A DNA stretch of 64,000 nucleotides from Flavobacterium soli DSM 19725 (GCF_000422705.1 NZ_AUGO01000007.1:62001-126000), one strand, 5' to 3'; positions 1 through 9,282 are shown, counted from the stretch's first letter. The notes: a model not told the origin generated them from the sequence alone. Translations and numbers: made by a program.

Positions 1-874
1 TGATGTTTTGCAAGGTATCAACAAAGCCATCGATTTGGCCGAAAAAGAATATGCAGGTTTGGTGATTGGAAATCAAGCAGCTAATTTCTCTGTGGGTGCC
101 AACATCGGAATGATTTTCATGATGGCAGTCGAGCAAGAATATGACGAGTTGAATATGGCCATCAAGTTGTTCCAAGACACAATGATGCGAGTTCGTTATT
201 CCGGAATTCCAGTTGTGGTAGCTCCACACGGAATGACTCTAGGAGGCGGATGTGAAATGAGCATGCATGCTGATAAAGTTGTCGCTGCTGCGGAAACGTA
301 TATTGGTTTGGTAGAATTTGGTGTAGGAGTAATTCCAGGTGGCGGTGGTTCTAAGGAAATGGCTTTGAGAGCTTCGGATTTATTCCGTAAGAACGATGTT
401 GAATTGAACGTATTGCAAGAATATTTCTTAACAGTGGCTATGGCAAAAGTTTCGACTTCTGCTCACGAAGCCTTCGATCTAGGCATCTTACAACACGGAA
501 AAGACATCGTAGTCATCAACAAAGACCGACAGATTGCTGAAGCTAAGAAACAAGCATTGATTTTGGCAGAAGCGGGATATACACAGCCAATAAGAAGAAA
601 AGATGTAAAGGTTTTAGGAAAGCAAGCATTGGGAATGTTCTTAGTTGGAACCGACCAAATGCAAGCTGGAAGCTACATCTCCGAGCACGATAAGAAGATA
701 GCCAATAAACTGGCCTATGTAATGGCTGGTGGTGATTTATCAGAAGCTACTTTGGTTACTGAGCAATATTTATTGGATATTGAAAGAGAGGCTTTCTTGA
801 GTTTGTGTACAGAGAGAAAGACATTGGAAAGAATTCAATTCATGCTAACAAAAGGAAAACCGCTTCGCAATTAA
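1..874 (+). CDS. 3-hydroxyacyl-CoA dehydrogenase / enoyl-CoA hydratase, C-terminal part (5' truncated by window edge)
   Basis: The reading frame is open from base 2 and ends with TAA at 874, so only the last 291 or so residues of a larger beta-oxidation protein are present. The visible part resembles the crotonase-like domain that Bacteroidota carry at the C terminus of an approximately 800-residue 3-hydroxyacyl-CoA dehydrogenase. It has a Gly-rich oxyanion-hole segment (GMTLGGGCEMSMHA) and a second Gly-rich stretch (GVGVIPGGGGSKEMAL). The NAD-binding half lies upstream of the window. It is followed 93 bp later by a thiolase and then an acyl-CoA dehydrogenase on the same strand, which fits a fatty-acid oxidation operon. 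The family and pathway call is firm; the exact substrate range cannot be read. Confidence 0.85.
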   Translation, partial: DVLQGINKAIDLAEKEYAGLVIGNQAANFSVGANIGMIFMMAVEQEYDELNMAIKLFQDTMMRVRYSGIPVVVAPHGMTLGGGCEMSMHADKVVAAAETYIGLVEFGVGVIPGGGGSKEMALRASDLFRKNDVELNVLQEYFLTVAMAKVSTSAHEAFDLGILQHGKDIVVINKDRQIAEAKKQALILAEAGYTQPIRRKDVKVLGKQALGMFLVGTDQMQAGSYISEHDKKIANKLAYVMAGGDLSEATLVTEQYLLDIEREAFLSLCTERKTLERIQFMLTKGKPLRN

Positions 875-967
875 TTATTTTAAATTATAAATGTTGAATT
901 TTAAATGGTTCAGCTTATCGTTTAATAGACAATGATTTAATTTATAATTTACAATTCAAAATTTAAA

Positions 968-2155
968 ATGATGAATAAAACAGCATACATCGTTAAAGCT
1001 TACCGCACCGCGGTAGGAAAAGCTCCAAAAGGAGTATTCAGATTCAAACGTCCCGACGAATTAGCTGCAGAAACCATTCAATACATGATGAATGAACTGC
1101 CAGATTTCGACAAGAAAAGAATAGACGACGTAATGGTCGGAAACGCAATGCCAGAAGCCGAACAAGGTTTAAATGTGGCACGATTGATTTCCTTGATGGG
1201 ATTGAAAATCGATGACGTTCCAGGTGTTACCGTAAACCGTTATTGTGCTTCGGGATTGGAAACTATCGCCATGGCAACTGCAAAAATCCAATCAGGAATG
1301 GCAGATTGCATTATCGCTGGTGGTGCCGAAAGCATGAGCTTCATCCCAATGGGAGGTTACAAACCAACACCCGATTATGCCGTAGCAAAAGAAGGTCACG
1401 AAGATTATTATTGGGGAATGGGATTGACTGCGGAAGCTGTTGCAAAACAGTTCAAGGTTTCCCGTGAGGATCAAGATTTGTTCGCTTTCAACTCACACCA
1501 AAAAGCGTTGAAAGCACAAGCTGAAGGTAAATTCGATAAGCAAATTGTTCCGATAACTGTAGAACAAACTTACATCGATGAAAACGGAAAGAAAGCGACT
1601 AAATCGTATGTAGTTTCTAAAGATGAAGGTCCAAGAGCTGACACCAATTTAGAGGCTTTGGCTAAATTAAGACCTGTTTTTGCAGCCGACGGAAGTGTTA
1701 CGGCAGGAAGTTCTTCACAAATGAGCGATGGTGCCGCTTTTGTAATGGTGATGTCAGAAGAGTTGGTAAAAGAATTAAACCTGGAACCAATTGCAAGAAT
1801 GGTAAGCTATGCAGCTGCTGGAGTTGAACCTAGAATCATGGGAATTGGCCCCGTAAAAGCCATTCCGAAAGCCTTAAAACAAGCTGGAATGTCATTGAAC
1901 GATATTGAGATAATTGAGTTAAACGAAGCCTTTGCATCACAATCTTTAGCAGTAGTGAGAGAATTAGGTATCAATCCTGATATCGTGAATGTGAACGGTG
2001 GAGCGATTGCTTTAGGTCACCCACTTGGCTGTACAGGAGCTAAACTTTCTGTTCAATTATTCGACGAAATGAAACGTAGAGGAAACAAATATGGCATTGT
2101 AACAATGTGTGTTGGTACTGGTCAAGGTGCTGCGGGAGTTTACGAGGTGCTTTAA
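968..2155 (+). CDS. acetyl-CoA acyltransferase (3-ketoacyl-CoA thiolase)
   Basis: The 395-residue product has the full length of a type II thiolase, which cleaves 3-ketoacyl-CoA with CoA to acetyl-CoA and a shortened acyl-CoA. The catalytic set is visible. The nucleophilic cysteine is Cys93 in NRYCASGLET, the histidine is His351 in GGAIALGHPLGC, and the second cysteine is Cys381 in MCVGTGQGAAG. Two Met codons are adjacent (968 and 971), and either could be the start. The gene sits between the multifunctional 3-hydroxyacyl-CoA dehydrogenase and an acyl-CoA dehydrogenase, so it is the degradative FadA/FadI-type enzyme rather than a biosynthetic acetoacetyl-CoA thiolase, although sequence alone does not fix chain-length preference. 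Confidence 0.93.
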   Translation: MMNKTAYIVKAYRTAVGKAPKGVFRFKRPDELAAETIQYMMNELPDFDKKRIDDVMVGNAMPEAEQGLNVARLISLMGLKIDDVPGVTVNRYCASGLETIAMATAKIQSGMADCIIAGGAESMSFIPMGGYKPTPDYAVAKEGHEDYYWGMGLTAEAVAKQFKVSREDQDLFAFNSHQKALKAQAEGKFDKQIVPITVEQTYIDENGKKATKSYVVSKDEGPRADTNLEALAKLRPVFAADGSVTAGSSSQMSDGAAFVMVMSEELVKELNLEPIARMVSYAAAGVEPRIMGIGPVKAIPKALKQAGMSLNDIEIIELNEAFASQSLAVVRELGINPDIVNVNGGAIALGHPLGCTGAKLSVQLFDEMKRRGNKYGIVTMCVGTGQGAAGVYEVL

Positions 2156-2179
2156 TTATTTGAGGATTTTCTCGCCTTT

Positions 2180-2256
2180 TTGTCATTCCGACGAAGGAGG
2201 AATCTCCCTAGAAATTTGAAATACTTGTAAAGATTCCTCCTTCGTCGGAATGACAA
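2180..2256. repeat. intergenic inverted repeat with perfect 26-bp arms
   Basis: Arms at 2180-2205 and 2231-2256 are perfect reverse complements separated by a 25-bp loop. The core is TCATTCCGACGAAGGAGGAA. Transcribed, it would fold into a very stable hairpin between the thiolase and acyl-CoA dehydrogenase genes. There is no T-tract on the + strand, so it does not look like an ordinary terminator. It resembles dispersed intergenic repeats that I recall from flavobacterial genomes, but copy number cannot be judged from this window. Confidence 0.85.
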
Positions 2257-2302
2257 GATTGAGGTGATTGATTATAAATAAAAATATTAAAATAATATCA
2301 AA

Positions 2303-4108
2303 ATGGCAGATACAATTGAAAAAGACGTAACCCGTGGTGGTCAGTTTTTAGTTAAGGAAACAAAAAGCGAAGACATCTTTACTCCTGAGGATTTTTCGGA
2401 GGAGCAATTGATGATGAAACAGATGGTCAAGGAATTTGTGGACAAGGAAATCTGGCCTAACAAAAATCGCTTTGAAAATAAGGACTACGCTTTCACCGAA
2501 GAGTGTATGAAAAAAGCGGGCGAACTTGGACTTCTTGGAGTTGCGGTTCCTGAAGAATATGGCGGACTCGGAATGGGATTCGTCTCCACAATGCTAGTTT
2601 GCGATTATATTTCGGGAGCAACAGGTTCGTTCTCGACAGCTTTTGGAGCACATACCGGAATCGGAACAATGCCAATCACCTTATACGGAACGGAAGAACA
2701 AAAGAAAAAATATGTTCCAAAATTAGCTTCGGGTGAATGGTTTGGAGCCTATTGCTTGACTGAACCAGGAGCGGGATCAGATGCCAATTCTGGAAAAACA
2801 AAAGCCGTTTTATCTGAAGATGGAACACATTATAAAATCACAGGACAAAAAATGTGGATCTCTAATGCTGGTTTCTGTAGCCTTTTCATTGTTTTTGCAA
2901 GAATTGGAGATGACAAAAATATTACCGGTTTTATCGTAGAAAATGATCCTTCAAACGGAATTTCGATGAACGAGGAAGAGCATAAACTCGGAATCCGTGC
3001 TTCTTCTACTCGTCAGGTTTTCTTTAGTGATACAAAAGTACCTGTGGAGAATATGCTTTCGGAAAGAGGAAATGGCTTCAAGATTGCAATGAATGCCTTG
3101 AATGTGGGTCGTATCAAATTAGGTGCTGCCTGTTTGGATGCTCAAAGAAGGGTCACTTCTGGAGCTGTAAAATATGCAAATGAAAGAATCCAATTCAATA
3201 CACCAATTGCCAGCTTTGGAGCCATTCGTTCTAAAATTGCTGAAATGGCAACGTCTTGTTATGCAGGAGAAAGTGCGGCTTATCGTGCTGCTAAAAATGT
3301 AGAGGAAAGAATTGATGCAAGAGTTGCAAACGGTGAAAGCCACCAGGATGCTGAATTGAAAGGTGTTGAAGAATTTGCAATTGAATGTTCTATTCTAAAA
3401 GTAGCTATTTCTGAAGACATTCAAAACTGTGCTGACGAAGGAATTCAAATTTTGGGTGGAATGGGATTCTCCGAAGATACTCCAATGGAAAGTGCCTGGA
3501 GAGATGCCAGAATCGCTAGAATTTACGAAGGAACAAACGAAATCAACCGTATGCTTTCTGTAGGAATGTTGGTAAAGAAAGCCATGAAAGGTCATGTAGA
3601 TTTATTAGGTCCAGCCATGAAAGTTCAAGAAGAATTGATGGGAATTCCTGATTTCAACACACCAGATTACAGCGAATTATTTGCAGAAGAAAAAGAAATT
3701 GTGGCCAAATTGAAAAAAGTATTCTTGATGGTAGCGGGTGCTGCTGTTCAAAAATATGGTCCGGATTTAGATGCTCACCAACAGTTATTAATGGCCGCTT
3801 CTGATATCTTGATTGAAATCTATATGGCAGAGTCTGTGATTTTGAGAACGGAGAAATTGGCCAAATCAAAAGGTCAGGAAAATGTGAAAGAGCAAATCGC
3901 AATGGCACAATTGTATCTCTACAAAGCCGTTGATATTGTAAATGCTAAAGGAAAAGAAGGAATTGCTTCTTTCTCTGAAGGCGACGAGCAAAGAATGATG
4001 TTGATGGGATTGAAACGTTTTACAAAATACACCAACCTTCCAAACGTGGTGGCCTTGCGTGAAACAATTGCTTCAAAATTGATTGCAGAAAATGAATATT
4101 GCTTCTAG
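2303..4108 (+). CDS. acyl-CoA dehydrogenase (long form)
   Basis: The 601-residue flavoprotein catalyses the first, alpha-beta oxidising step of beta-oxidation. The N-terminal two thirds is a classic acyl-CoA dehydrogenase. It has the FAD/substrate segment YCLTEPGAGSDANS, the signature GGMGFSEDTPMESAWRDARI, and the catalytic glutamate in IYEGTNEINR at about residue 409. The extra C-terminal helical region of about 150 residues makes it longer than short- or medium-chain enzymes of about 380 residues and is typical of the VLCAD-like form common in Bacteroidota. It is the third gene of the beta-oxidation group on this strand and is closed by a strong terminator. Confidence 0.93.
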   Translation: MADTIEKDVTRGGQFLVKETKSEDIFTPEDFSEEQLMMKQMVKEFVDKEIWPNKNRFENKDYAFTEECMKKAGELGLLGVAVPEEYGGLGMGFVSTMLVCDYISGATGSFSTAFGAHTGIGTMPITLYGTEEQKKKYVPKLASGEWFGAYCLTEPGAGSDANSGKTKAVLSEDGTHYKITGQKMWISNAGFCSLFIVFARIGDDKNITGFIVENDPSNGISMNEEEHKLGIRASSTRQVFFSDTKVPVENMLSERGNGFKIAMNALNVGRIKLGAACLDAQRRVTSGAVKYANERIQFNTPIASFGAIRSKIAEMATSCYAGESAAYRAAKNVEERIDARVANGESHQDAELKGVEEFAIECSILKVAISEDIQNCADEGIQILGGMGFSEDTPMESAWRDARIARIYEGTNEINRMLSVGMLVKKAMKGHVDLLGPAMKVQEELMGIPDFNTPDYSELFAEEKEIVAKLKKVFLMVAGAAVQKYGPDLDAHQQLLMAASDILIEIYMAESVILRTEKLAKSKGQENVKEQIAMAQLYLYKAVDIVNAKGKEGIASFSEGDEQRMMLMGLKRFTKYTNLPNVVALRETIASKLIAENEYCF

Positions 4109-4140
4109 AATTTTTTAGTAGGTTTATATAGTTTGTAATG

Positions 4141-4179
4141 AAAAAAGCCGTCGCGTTGAATTTAACGAGACGGCTTTTT
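4141..4179 (+). terminator. rho-independent terminator of the beta-oxidation operon
   Basis: AAAAAGCCGTC and GACGGCTTTTT pair around a second short CGTT/AACG stem and are followed by a T-run. It lies 32 bp after the acyl-CoA dehydrogenase stop codon. Confidence 0.85.
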
Positions 4180-4200
4180 GTTTCCTTTAGAAAACTACAA

Positions 4201-4371
4201 TTAAAGTGGTTTTCTTCCTTGGATGATTCTTAAAAGCACGATAATTACGGCTATTACTAACAAGATATGGATTAATCCTCCTGTTGCTATTCCAGCTCCA
4301 AGAACTCCGAAGAATCCCAAAGCCCAAATAATTACCAAAATAACTGCGATTGTGTAAAGTAAATTTCCCAT
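4201..4371 (-). CDS. lmo0937-family (DUF5670) mini membrane protein
   Basis: A 56-residue protein beginning MGNLLYTIAVILVIIWALGF. It has two hydrophobic helices of about 20 residues joined by a Gly-rich turn, and a short basic C terminus (LLRIIQGRKPL). This matches the lmo0937/DUF5670 family of tiny membrane proteins. The molecular function is unknown; membership in general stress responses is often assumed but not shown here. A clear paralogue lies about 1.4 kb away at 5790-5948, also on this strand. The ATG is preceded by AT-rich sequence without a Shine-Dalgarno motif, as is normal for the phylum. Confidence 0.85.
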   Translation of the reverse strand: MGNLLYTIAVILVIIWALGFFGVLGAGIATGGLIHILLVIAVIIVLLRIIQGRKPL

Positions 4372-4506
4372 GATTTGAATTTTTATTGGTTTAGTTTTAA
4401 TTTAATTATGATCGTTACCGTTCTAATTTTCTTATAGTACTAAATTACAGTATTTCATCAACGGGGTTTTTACAATATTAACTTTTAATGTTACACAATT
4501 CTGTCG

Positions 4507-4956
4507 CTACTCCATGACCTTATAAATTCGATCAAATCGCATCACTGCAATATCACCCATCAACAAGTTTAGCGTTTTTCCATCATCTGAAATCGAATAG
4601 CCATTCACTTTTTGTAACGTATTCATATACACACTCTCACCTTCTCCACCACAAAACATTTTAGTCGAAATCATTCCGTTTTCATCAAAAGAAATAGTGT
4701 TGGCCTCTACTTTTATCTTGCCCGAATAATTGTTGCAGCTGTTTTTTCCCATCACTTTATTTTCTTTCAAGACAAAAGTAATGTTGGGTTTCTGATCGGG
4801 ATACAAACCTTCAAAGGCAATCCGAGGTCCTGAAATATAGTTGAGTTCCCAATTTCCTTCTAGAGAATTTGATCCAGTTGTGGCAACAGCTTTCTTAGAG
4901 TCGCACGACACAATGAATCCGAAAGTAATAGCCAATAATAAAGTTAGTTTTTTCAT
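4507..4956 (-). CDS. META domain lipoprotein (HslJ-like)
   Basis: The chosen start, MKKLTLLLAITFGFIVSCDS, gives a lipoprotein signal peptide with a lipobox ending at Cys18. An upstream in-frame ATG at 4980 would add eight residues before it and is less likely. The mature part is one META/HslJ-type domain, with an early LEGNWELNYISG strand followed by NITFVLKENKVMGKNSCNNYSG and a second conserved cysteine in MFCGGEGE. HslJ-type proteins have been linked to heat shock and novobiocin resistance in E. coli; their biochemical role is unknown. The product should be anchored to a membrane facing the periplasm. The gene stands alone between two convergent or unrelated units. Confidence 0.83.
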   Translation of the reverse strand: MKKLTLLLAITFGFIVSCDSKKAVATTGSNSLEGNWELNYISGPRIAFEGLYPDQKPNITFVLKENKVMGKNSCNNYSGKIKVEANTISFDENGMISTKMFCGGEGESVYMNTLQKVNGYSISDDGKTLNLLMGDIAVMRFDRIYKVME

Positions 4957-5101
4957 AATATACATTTTTTTGATTTCCATGATAGTGAATTAATCTACTT
5001 CTTAAAATTAGTGCTTTTAGAATGAAAGAGTTTTAAAATAAATACAAATTTTGGATTCTTTAAAATAGATTTCTACATTCGTAAAAATTAAACTTTAGAA
5101 C

Positions 5102-5626
5102 ATGAAAATACTTGGAATAGGCTCTCGAATCAACCATCCTGAATATGGAAAAGGTGTAGTTACAAACGTTTCCACAAAAGAATATTGGGTTACATTTATC
5201 GAAAACGGATTGGAAACCATAGCGTTAAACAGTGAGTTTGAGGTCATTGAAGCAGCCGATAATGAAGTGGACACCATCAGTTTTTATGATGTGGAAACCA
5301 GTTTGAAAAACATTTTACGAAAATGGTCAGATGTGACTGAAATCGTTCCAATTGCTGACAAGTGGAAAGGTGGAAAATTAATTTTGGATCCAGGACAAGC
5401 TGGTGTAGCAGGAAAAGACGTGCCAATTGATACTTTCTTCAATAAAATAGTGATGGTTCGCGACCGATTAAGAGTTATGGAGCAAAAGATAAATGCCAGC
5501 AATTTGGATAATTCCGAGAAAGTAGATTTGCAACAATACATCACTCGAATTTATGGAAGTCTCACCACTTTTAATGTACTTTTTAAATCGAACTCTGATT
5601 ATTTTGTTGGAGAAAAATCAAAGTAG
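5102..5626 (+). CDS. hypothetical protein with N-terminal Tudor-like small beta-barrel
   Basis: The 174-residue protein is probably soluble, with no signal peptide or membrane helix. The first 45 residues (GSRINHPEYGKGVVTNVSTK) resemble the small beta-barrel that occurs in UvrD/CarD-type proteins, where a GxxVxHPxxGxGxV pattern is usual. The rest is mostly helical, with a positively charged central part and no catalytic motif that I recognise. It is monocistronic, starting 145 bp from the divergent lipoprotein gene. Interaction with nucleic acid or polymerase is only a guess from the barrel. Confidence 0.7.
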   Translation: MKILGIGSRINHPEYGKGVVTNVSTKEYWVTFIENGLETIALNSEFEVIEAADNEVDTISFYDVETSLKNILRKWSDVTEIVPIADKWKGGKLILDPGQAGVAGKDVPIDTFFNKIVMVRDRLRVMEQKINASNLDNSEKVDLQQYITRIYGSLTTFNVLFKSNSDYFVGEKSK

Positions 5627-5630
5627 AGAT

Positions 5631-5669
5631 AAAAAAAACGACCCCTCGATATAAAACCGAAGGGTCGTT
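5631..5669 (-). terminator. hairpin terminator, minus strand
   Basis: AACGACCC and GGGTCGTT pair, with an internal TCG/CGA step. On the minus strand the stem is followed by eight T residues. It would end transcription from the mini membrane protein gene at 5790-5948 and also stands 12 bp after the plus-strand gene. Confidence 0.7.
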
Positions 5670-5789
5670 CACCAAAAACAATTAAAACATAATCTTTGTA
5701 AAAAAATACAATTGTAGGGAAACAAATGCATTAAATTTTAGTCCAATTAGGTTTATCTACAAAACAAAAATGTACATCTCTAATGCTTA

Positions 5790-5948
5790 TTATAAAGGCT
5801 TTTTGCCTTGAATAAGTCTTACTATAATTGCAATTACTGCAATAACTAACAACAGGTGAATAATGCTTCCTGTGACCAATCCACCAAGAAATCCAATGGC
5901 CCAAATTATAATTAAAATTACTGCTATGGTGTATAATAAATTTCCCAT
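5790..5948 (-). CDS. lmo0937-family (DUF5670) mini membrane protein, paralogue
   Basis: The 52-residue product begins MGNLLYTIAVILIIIWAIGF and ends RLIQGKKPL, almost the same as the 4201-4371 gene at both ends. It is four residues shorter in the turn between its two membrane helices (FLGGLVTGSIIH). This is an old local duplication. Function is unknown. It is probably monocistronic, with a minus-strand terminator about 120 bp downstream. Confidence 0.85.
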   Translation of the reverse strand: MGNLLYTIAVILIIIWAIGFLGGLVTGSIIHLLLVIAVIAIIVRLIQGKKPL

Positions 5949-6040
5949 GATGGTGTGTTTTTATTTGTCGTTATATCTATTACAAAATTGGGTTTTTAAG
6001 CGCTGAATTTGTTATAGAATATTTCAAAAATGTTATAAGA

Positions 6041-6967
6041 TTATTTATTCTCTGCCTCTTCAATTTCAAAAATTTCCTTTTGTATCGTTACTGCATAATC
6101 ATTCGGGATGATTTTCTTCCCATACATTCGGGCATATACCTTGGTAAATTCTGCTCCAAAGTATAATATAATAGCCGAATAATATACCCACACTAAAATA
6201 ATAACTACTGATCCGGCTGCTCCATACACCGTTGCCACTGTTGAATTTCCTAGGTAGAATCCAATTGCAAATTTTCCTATCATAAAAAAAATGGAGGTAA
6301 AACTTGAGCCTATCAAGGCATCTTTCCAAGCAATATCACCATCTGGCAAGGTTTTAAAGATAATCGAAAATAAAATGGTGGTACTGGCAAAAAGAATAAT
6401 AATATTCAGAATATAAAACAAATAGACCGTTGCATCAGGAAAATAAAGTACCAATCGTGCATTGAGCAAATCCATAACTGTATTGACTGTTAAACTCACC
6501 AACAGCAAGAAACCAACTGAAGCAATCATGGAAAAAGACATCAGCCTGTTTTTGATAAACTTCATGACACCTTTATTGGGTTTGGCTTTCAGTCCCCAAA
6601 TAAAATTGATAGAGCTTTGAATTTCGGCAAAAACCCCCGAAGCTCCAATTAGCAACATAATCCCACCAAAAACCGCTGCAAAAACATTACTGTCCGAAAG
6701 TTGTATATTCTTGATTGTTTCCTGAATCTGGGTCGCGGCATCATTCCCTACCAATCCATTTATCTGACCGAAAAACTGACCATTTACCGCTTCTTTTCCG
6801 AAAAAAATACCACAGATGTATAAAATTATAATAGATAAAGGAGGCAACGAAAAAATCGTATAATAGGACAACGAGGCACTGAGTTTTATAGCATTGTCTT
6901 CATCAAATTCCTTAAAAGTGGCTTTTAATAATCCCCATGATTTGTGTAAAAGTGCTTTTTTTCTCAT
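6041..6967 (-). CDS. YihY/virulence factor BrkB family inner-membrane protein
   Basis: Starting from MRKKALLHKSWGLLKATFKE, the 308-residue protein has six predicted hydrophobic helices. It carries the family hallmark near the first one (KLSASLSYYTIFSLPPLSIII) and a central FIWGLKAKPNKGVMKFIKNR segment. A longer frame exists back to a TTG at 7030, but the ATG at 6967 gives the length and N terminus usual for the family. BrkB/YihY proteins were once misnamed ribonuclease BN. Their function is unsettled, with transport proposed. The acidic C-terminal tail (EIFEIEEAENK) should be cytoplasmic. No operon partner is evident. Confidence 0.9.
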   Translation of the reverse strand: MRKKALLHKSWGLLKATFKEFDEDNAIKLSASLSYYTIFSLPPLSIIILYICGIFFGKEAVNGQFFGQINGLVGNDAATQIQETIKNIQLSDSNVFAAVFGGIMLLIGASGVFAEIQSSINFIWGLKAKPNKGVMKFIKNRLMSFSMIASVGFLLLVSLTVNTVMDLLNARLVLYFPDATVYLFYILNIIILFASTTILFSIIFKTLPDGDIAWKDALIGSSFTSIFFMIGKFAIGFYLGNSTVATVYGAAGSVVIILVWVYYSAIILYFGAEFTKVYARMYGKKIIPNDYAVTIQKEIFEIEEAENK

Positions 6968-7089
6968 AGCGTAAAATTTTTGTTTAATTGCTTTTTTACT
7001 TGGTAAAAATAGAGATTCCAAATACAGCAACGCTTATACAATACAACTATATAGTTACAAGATTTTCTTACGCCAAAAGGGCTAGCAGT

Positions 7090-9258
7090 TTATTTCTTTA
7101 AAATTTGTTGGGAGATAACCTCAAATAATGCCGTGGGATTGAAAGGTTTAATGACCACATCATCGATTCCGGCATCATCGGCTTTGTTTTCGACTTCATT
7201 TTTATCGAAAGCCGTAAGTGCGATAATGGGTGTGGTGATACCGAGACTCCTCATTTTTTTTGCAGTTTCATATCCGTCAATAATTGGCATATTGATGTCC
7301 ATCAGAACTACGTCAAAATGTTGCTTCTGAATCAATTCAATAGCATCATATCCATTTTCTACCATTTTGCAACGGTGCTGTTGTCGTTCGATGATTTTTT
7401 GGGTAACCATCTGATTGATTTTATTATCTTCAACCACTAGGATATTGAGATTTTCTAACACGTTTTCATTTTTAATTTGGGGCTGTTTATTTTCAATTGC
7501 TTTTTCAAAGCCTATTACGAAGCTAAATTTTGTTCCTTCATTCTCCTTGCTTTCAAGCTGTATGCTACTTTTGAACAACTCGATAAGCCTTTTTACAATC
7601 GACAATCCGAGTCCTGTTCCTTGATAGTCGTCGCTTTTCCGTTCTAATTGTACAAATTTTTCAAAAATCTTTTCCTGATTTTCTTTGGTAATCCCAATAC
7701 CGTTGTCTTTAACTTCGAAGGCAATAAAATATATTTTCCCTTCCACCCTGTCTAATTTGGCCGTAATTTTTACTTCTCCATTTTTGGTAAATTTCAAAGC
7801 ATTACTTATAAGATTCATCAATATTTGGGACAACCTTAATTCATCTCCAATCAAATATTGCGGTATCTGAGGATCAAAATCAATGGTCAGGATATTTTCG
7901 TTTCCATCTGCAATAAAATGAAGTGAATTTTTAATCGTATTGATTTCTTCTTGAAGATTAAAAACACCATTTTCAAGTACAATCTTGTTCTCTTCCATCT
8001 TGCTGATTTGCAAAATATCATTCACGAGTGCCAATAGATATCGGGCTGAAAATCGCAACGAATGCAAATGATTACTGTTCACTAACTCCTTGTGTTCTTC
8101 CAGGATGATACTTGCAATTCCCACTACTCCATACAAAGGCGTCCTGAGTTCATGGCTGATGGTCGAAACAAACTGAGTTTTAAGCTCAGCATTTTCCTCG
8201 GCTTTTTTGTTTGCCAATGTTAGTTCTTCATTGGTTTTAAGAAGTTCGGCATTGAGTTTTTTTCTCAATTGATTACTTCGGTAGAAAGAATAGAGTAACA
8301 AAAGCATTACAATCATCAGCACCAAAAGCAACACGCTAACTGTTTTAGTAACCGATATCTTTTCTTGCTGAGTGGCATTTTCGCGTTCGATCCTTTCAAA
8401 TTGGCTTTTATATTCGTCGAGTTCAATCTGGATGGCATATTTTTCTAAACTTCGTAGCTTCTCTTCGGAAAACAATGTATCGTTCATCAATTTTCGTTTG
8501 TTCTCATAAGCCTTGGCAAGCATAGGCTTATTGTAACGTTTATAATGTTCTGCCAAATTTTCATACAAATCAATCAGCAATCCATATAAATTTTCTCCTT
8601 TGCTTATTTTTAAAGCTTTCGCAAAAAAATCTTCAGCGAGTTCAGGCTGGTTTTGGTTGCTATAATACACGCCAAGGCAATTCAGCAAATGAAATTTCCC
8701 CTCTGCATCACCTTTTCGCTCAAAGTAGGATCTAATCTGACTCAAATATGAAAACCCCGACTCATAATCCTCATCTGAGAAATAGGCATTTGCCAAATTG
8801 AGCTTCGTATAAGCAATCTCCGTACTATCTTTAATTTTTTCGGCATAAAAGAGTGATTTTTGATAATAGGCAATCCCCTTTTTTACATCAATTTTATTGT
8901 AATAATAGGCACTGCCTAAATTGCTATATACCCAATCCTTTAGCGAATCATTCTCGGTTTGGTTGGCATATTGCAATGCCTTTTTATAAAATTCTATTGC
9001 CCTTTTGGACTGCGAAAACTCATCATAGACAACACCAATAGAGTTGTAGGAATGGGCTATCAAGTAAGGATCATCAATTTTAAAAGACCTCACCAATGCC
9101 TCCTTGGAAACTTCCAAAGATTTTTCATAATCGCCATTTCTATAATGATTCCCAGCTTGGGTTATTTGCTTCTCTATACTTTTCCGCTGGTCTTGTGCCG
9201 TTTGGGAGTATAAAAAAGAAATCGAAAATAGCAGTAATAGGATAAGGAGCTTTTTCAC
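7090..9258 (-). CDS. TPR-containing hybrid sensor histidine kinase
   Basis: This 722-residue protein has a Sec signal peptide (MKKLLILLLLFSISFLYSQ) and then tetratricopeptide repeats over about residues 35-260, which should be periplasmic. One membrane helix (about 300-322) and a short coiled coil follow. The HisKA domain has its phospho-acceptor at His369 (FVSTISHELRTPL). The HATPase domain shows DNGIGI and GTGLGLSIVK. A C-terminal receiver has the acceptor Asp654 in VVLMDINMP and a conserved Lys in VIKPF. No DNA-binding output domain is fused, so the phosphoryl group must pass onward or act through the receiver. The signal and partner are unknown. It ends 66 bp downstream of the ettA stop on the same strand. 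Confidence 0.92.
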   Translation of the reverse strand: MKKLLILLLLFSISFLYSQTAQDQRKSIEKQITQAGNHYRNGDYEKSLEVSKEALVRSFKIDDPYLIAHSYNSIGVVYDEFSQSKRAIEFYKKALQYANQTENDSLKDWVYSNLGSAYYYNKIDVKKGIAYYQKSLFYAEKIKDSTEIAYTKLNLANAYFSDEDYESGFSYLSQIRSYFERKGDAEGKFHLLNCLGVYYSNQNQPELAEDFFAKALKISKGENLYGLLIDLYENLAEHYKRYNKPMLAKAYENKRKLMNDTLFSEEKLRSLEKYAIQIELDEYKSQFERIERENATQQEKISVTKTVSVLLLVLMIVMLLLLYSFYRSNQLRKKLNAELLKTNEELTLANKKAEENAELKTQFVSTISHELRTPLYGVVGIASIILEEHKELVNSNHLHSLRFSARYLLALVNDILQISKMEENKIVLENGVFNLQEEINTIKNSLHFIADGNENILTIDFDPQIPQYLIGDELRLSQILMNLISNALKFTKNGEVKITAKLDRVEGKIYFIAFEVKDNGIGITKENQEKIFEKFVQLERKSDDYQGTGLGLSIVKRLIELFKSSIQLESKENEGTKFSFVIGFEKAIENKQPQIKNENVLENLNILVVEDNKINQMVTQKIIERQQHRCKMVENGYDAIELIQKQHFDVVLMDINMPIIDGYETAKKMRSLGITTPIIALTAFDKNEVENKADDAGIDDVVIKPFNPTALFEVISQQILKK

Positions 9259-9282
9259 CTAAAAAATTTATGCCATGAAAAT

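Noticed and set aside
875..967. Regulatory hairpin between the first two beta-oxidation genes
   Set aside because: The AATTTATAATTTACAATT-like words are imperfect and simply AT-rich; no stable stem is evident.
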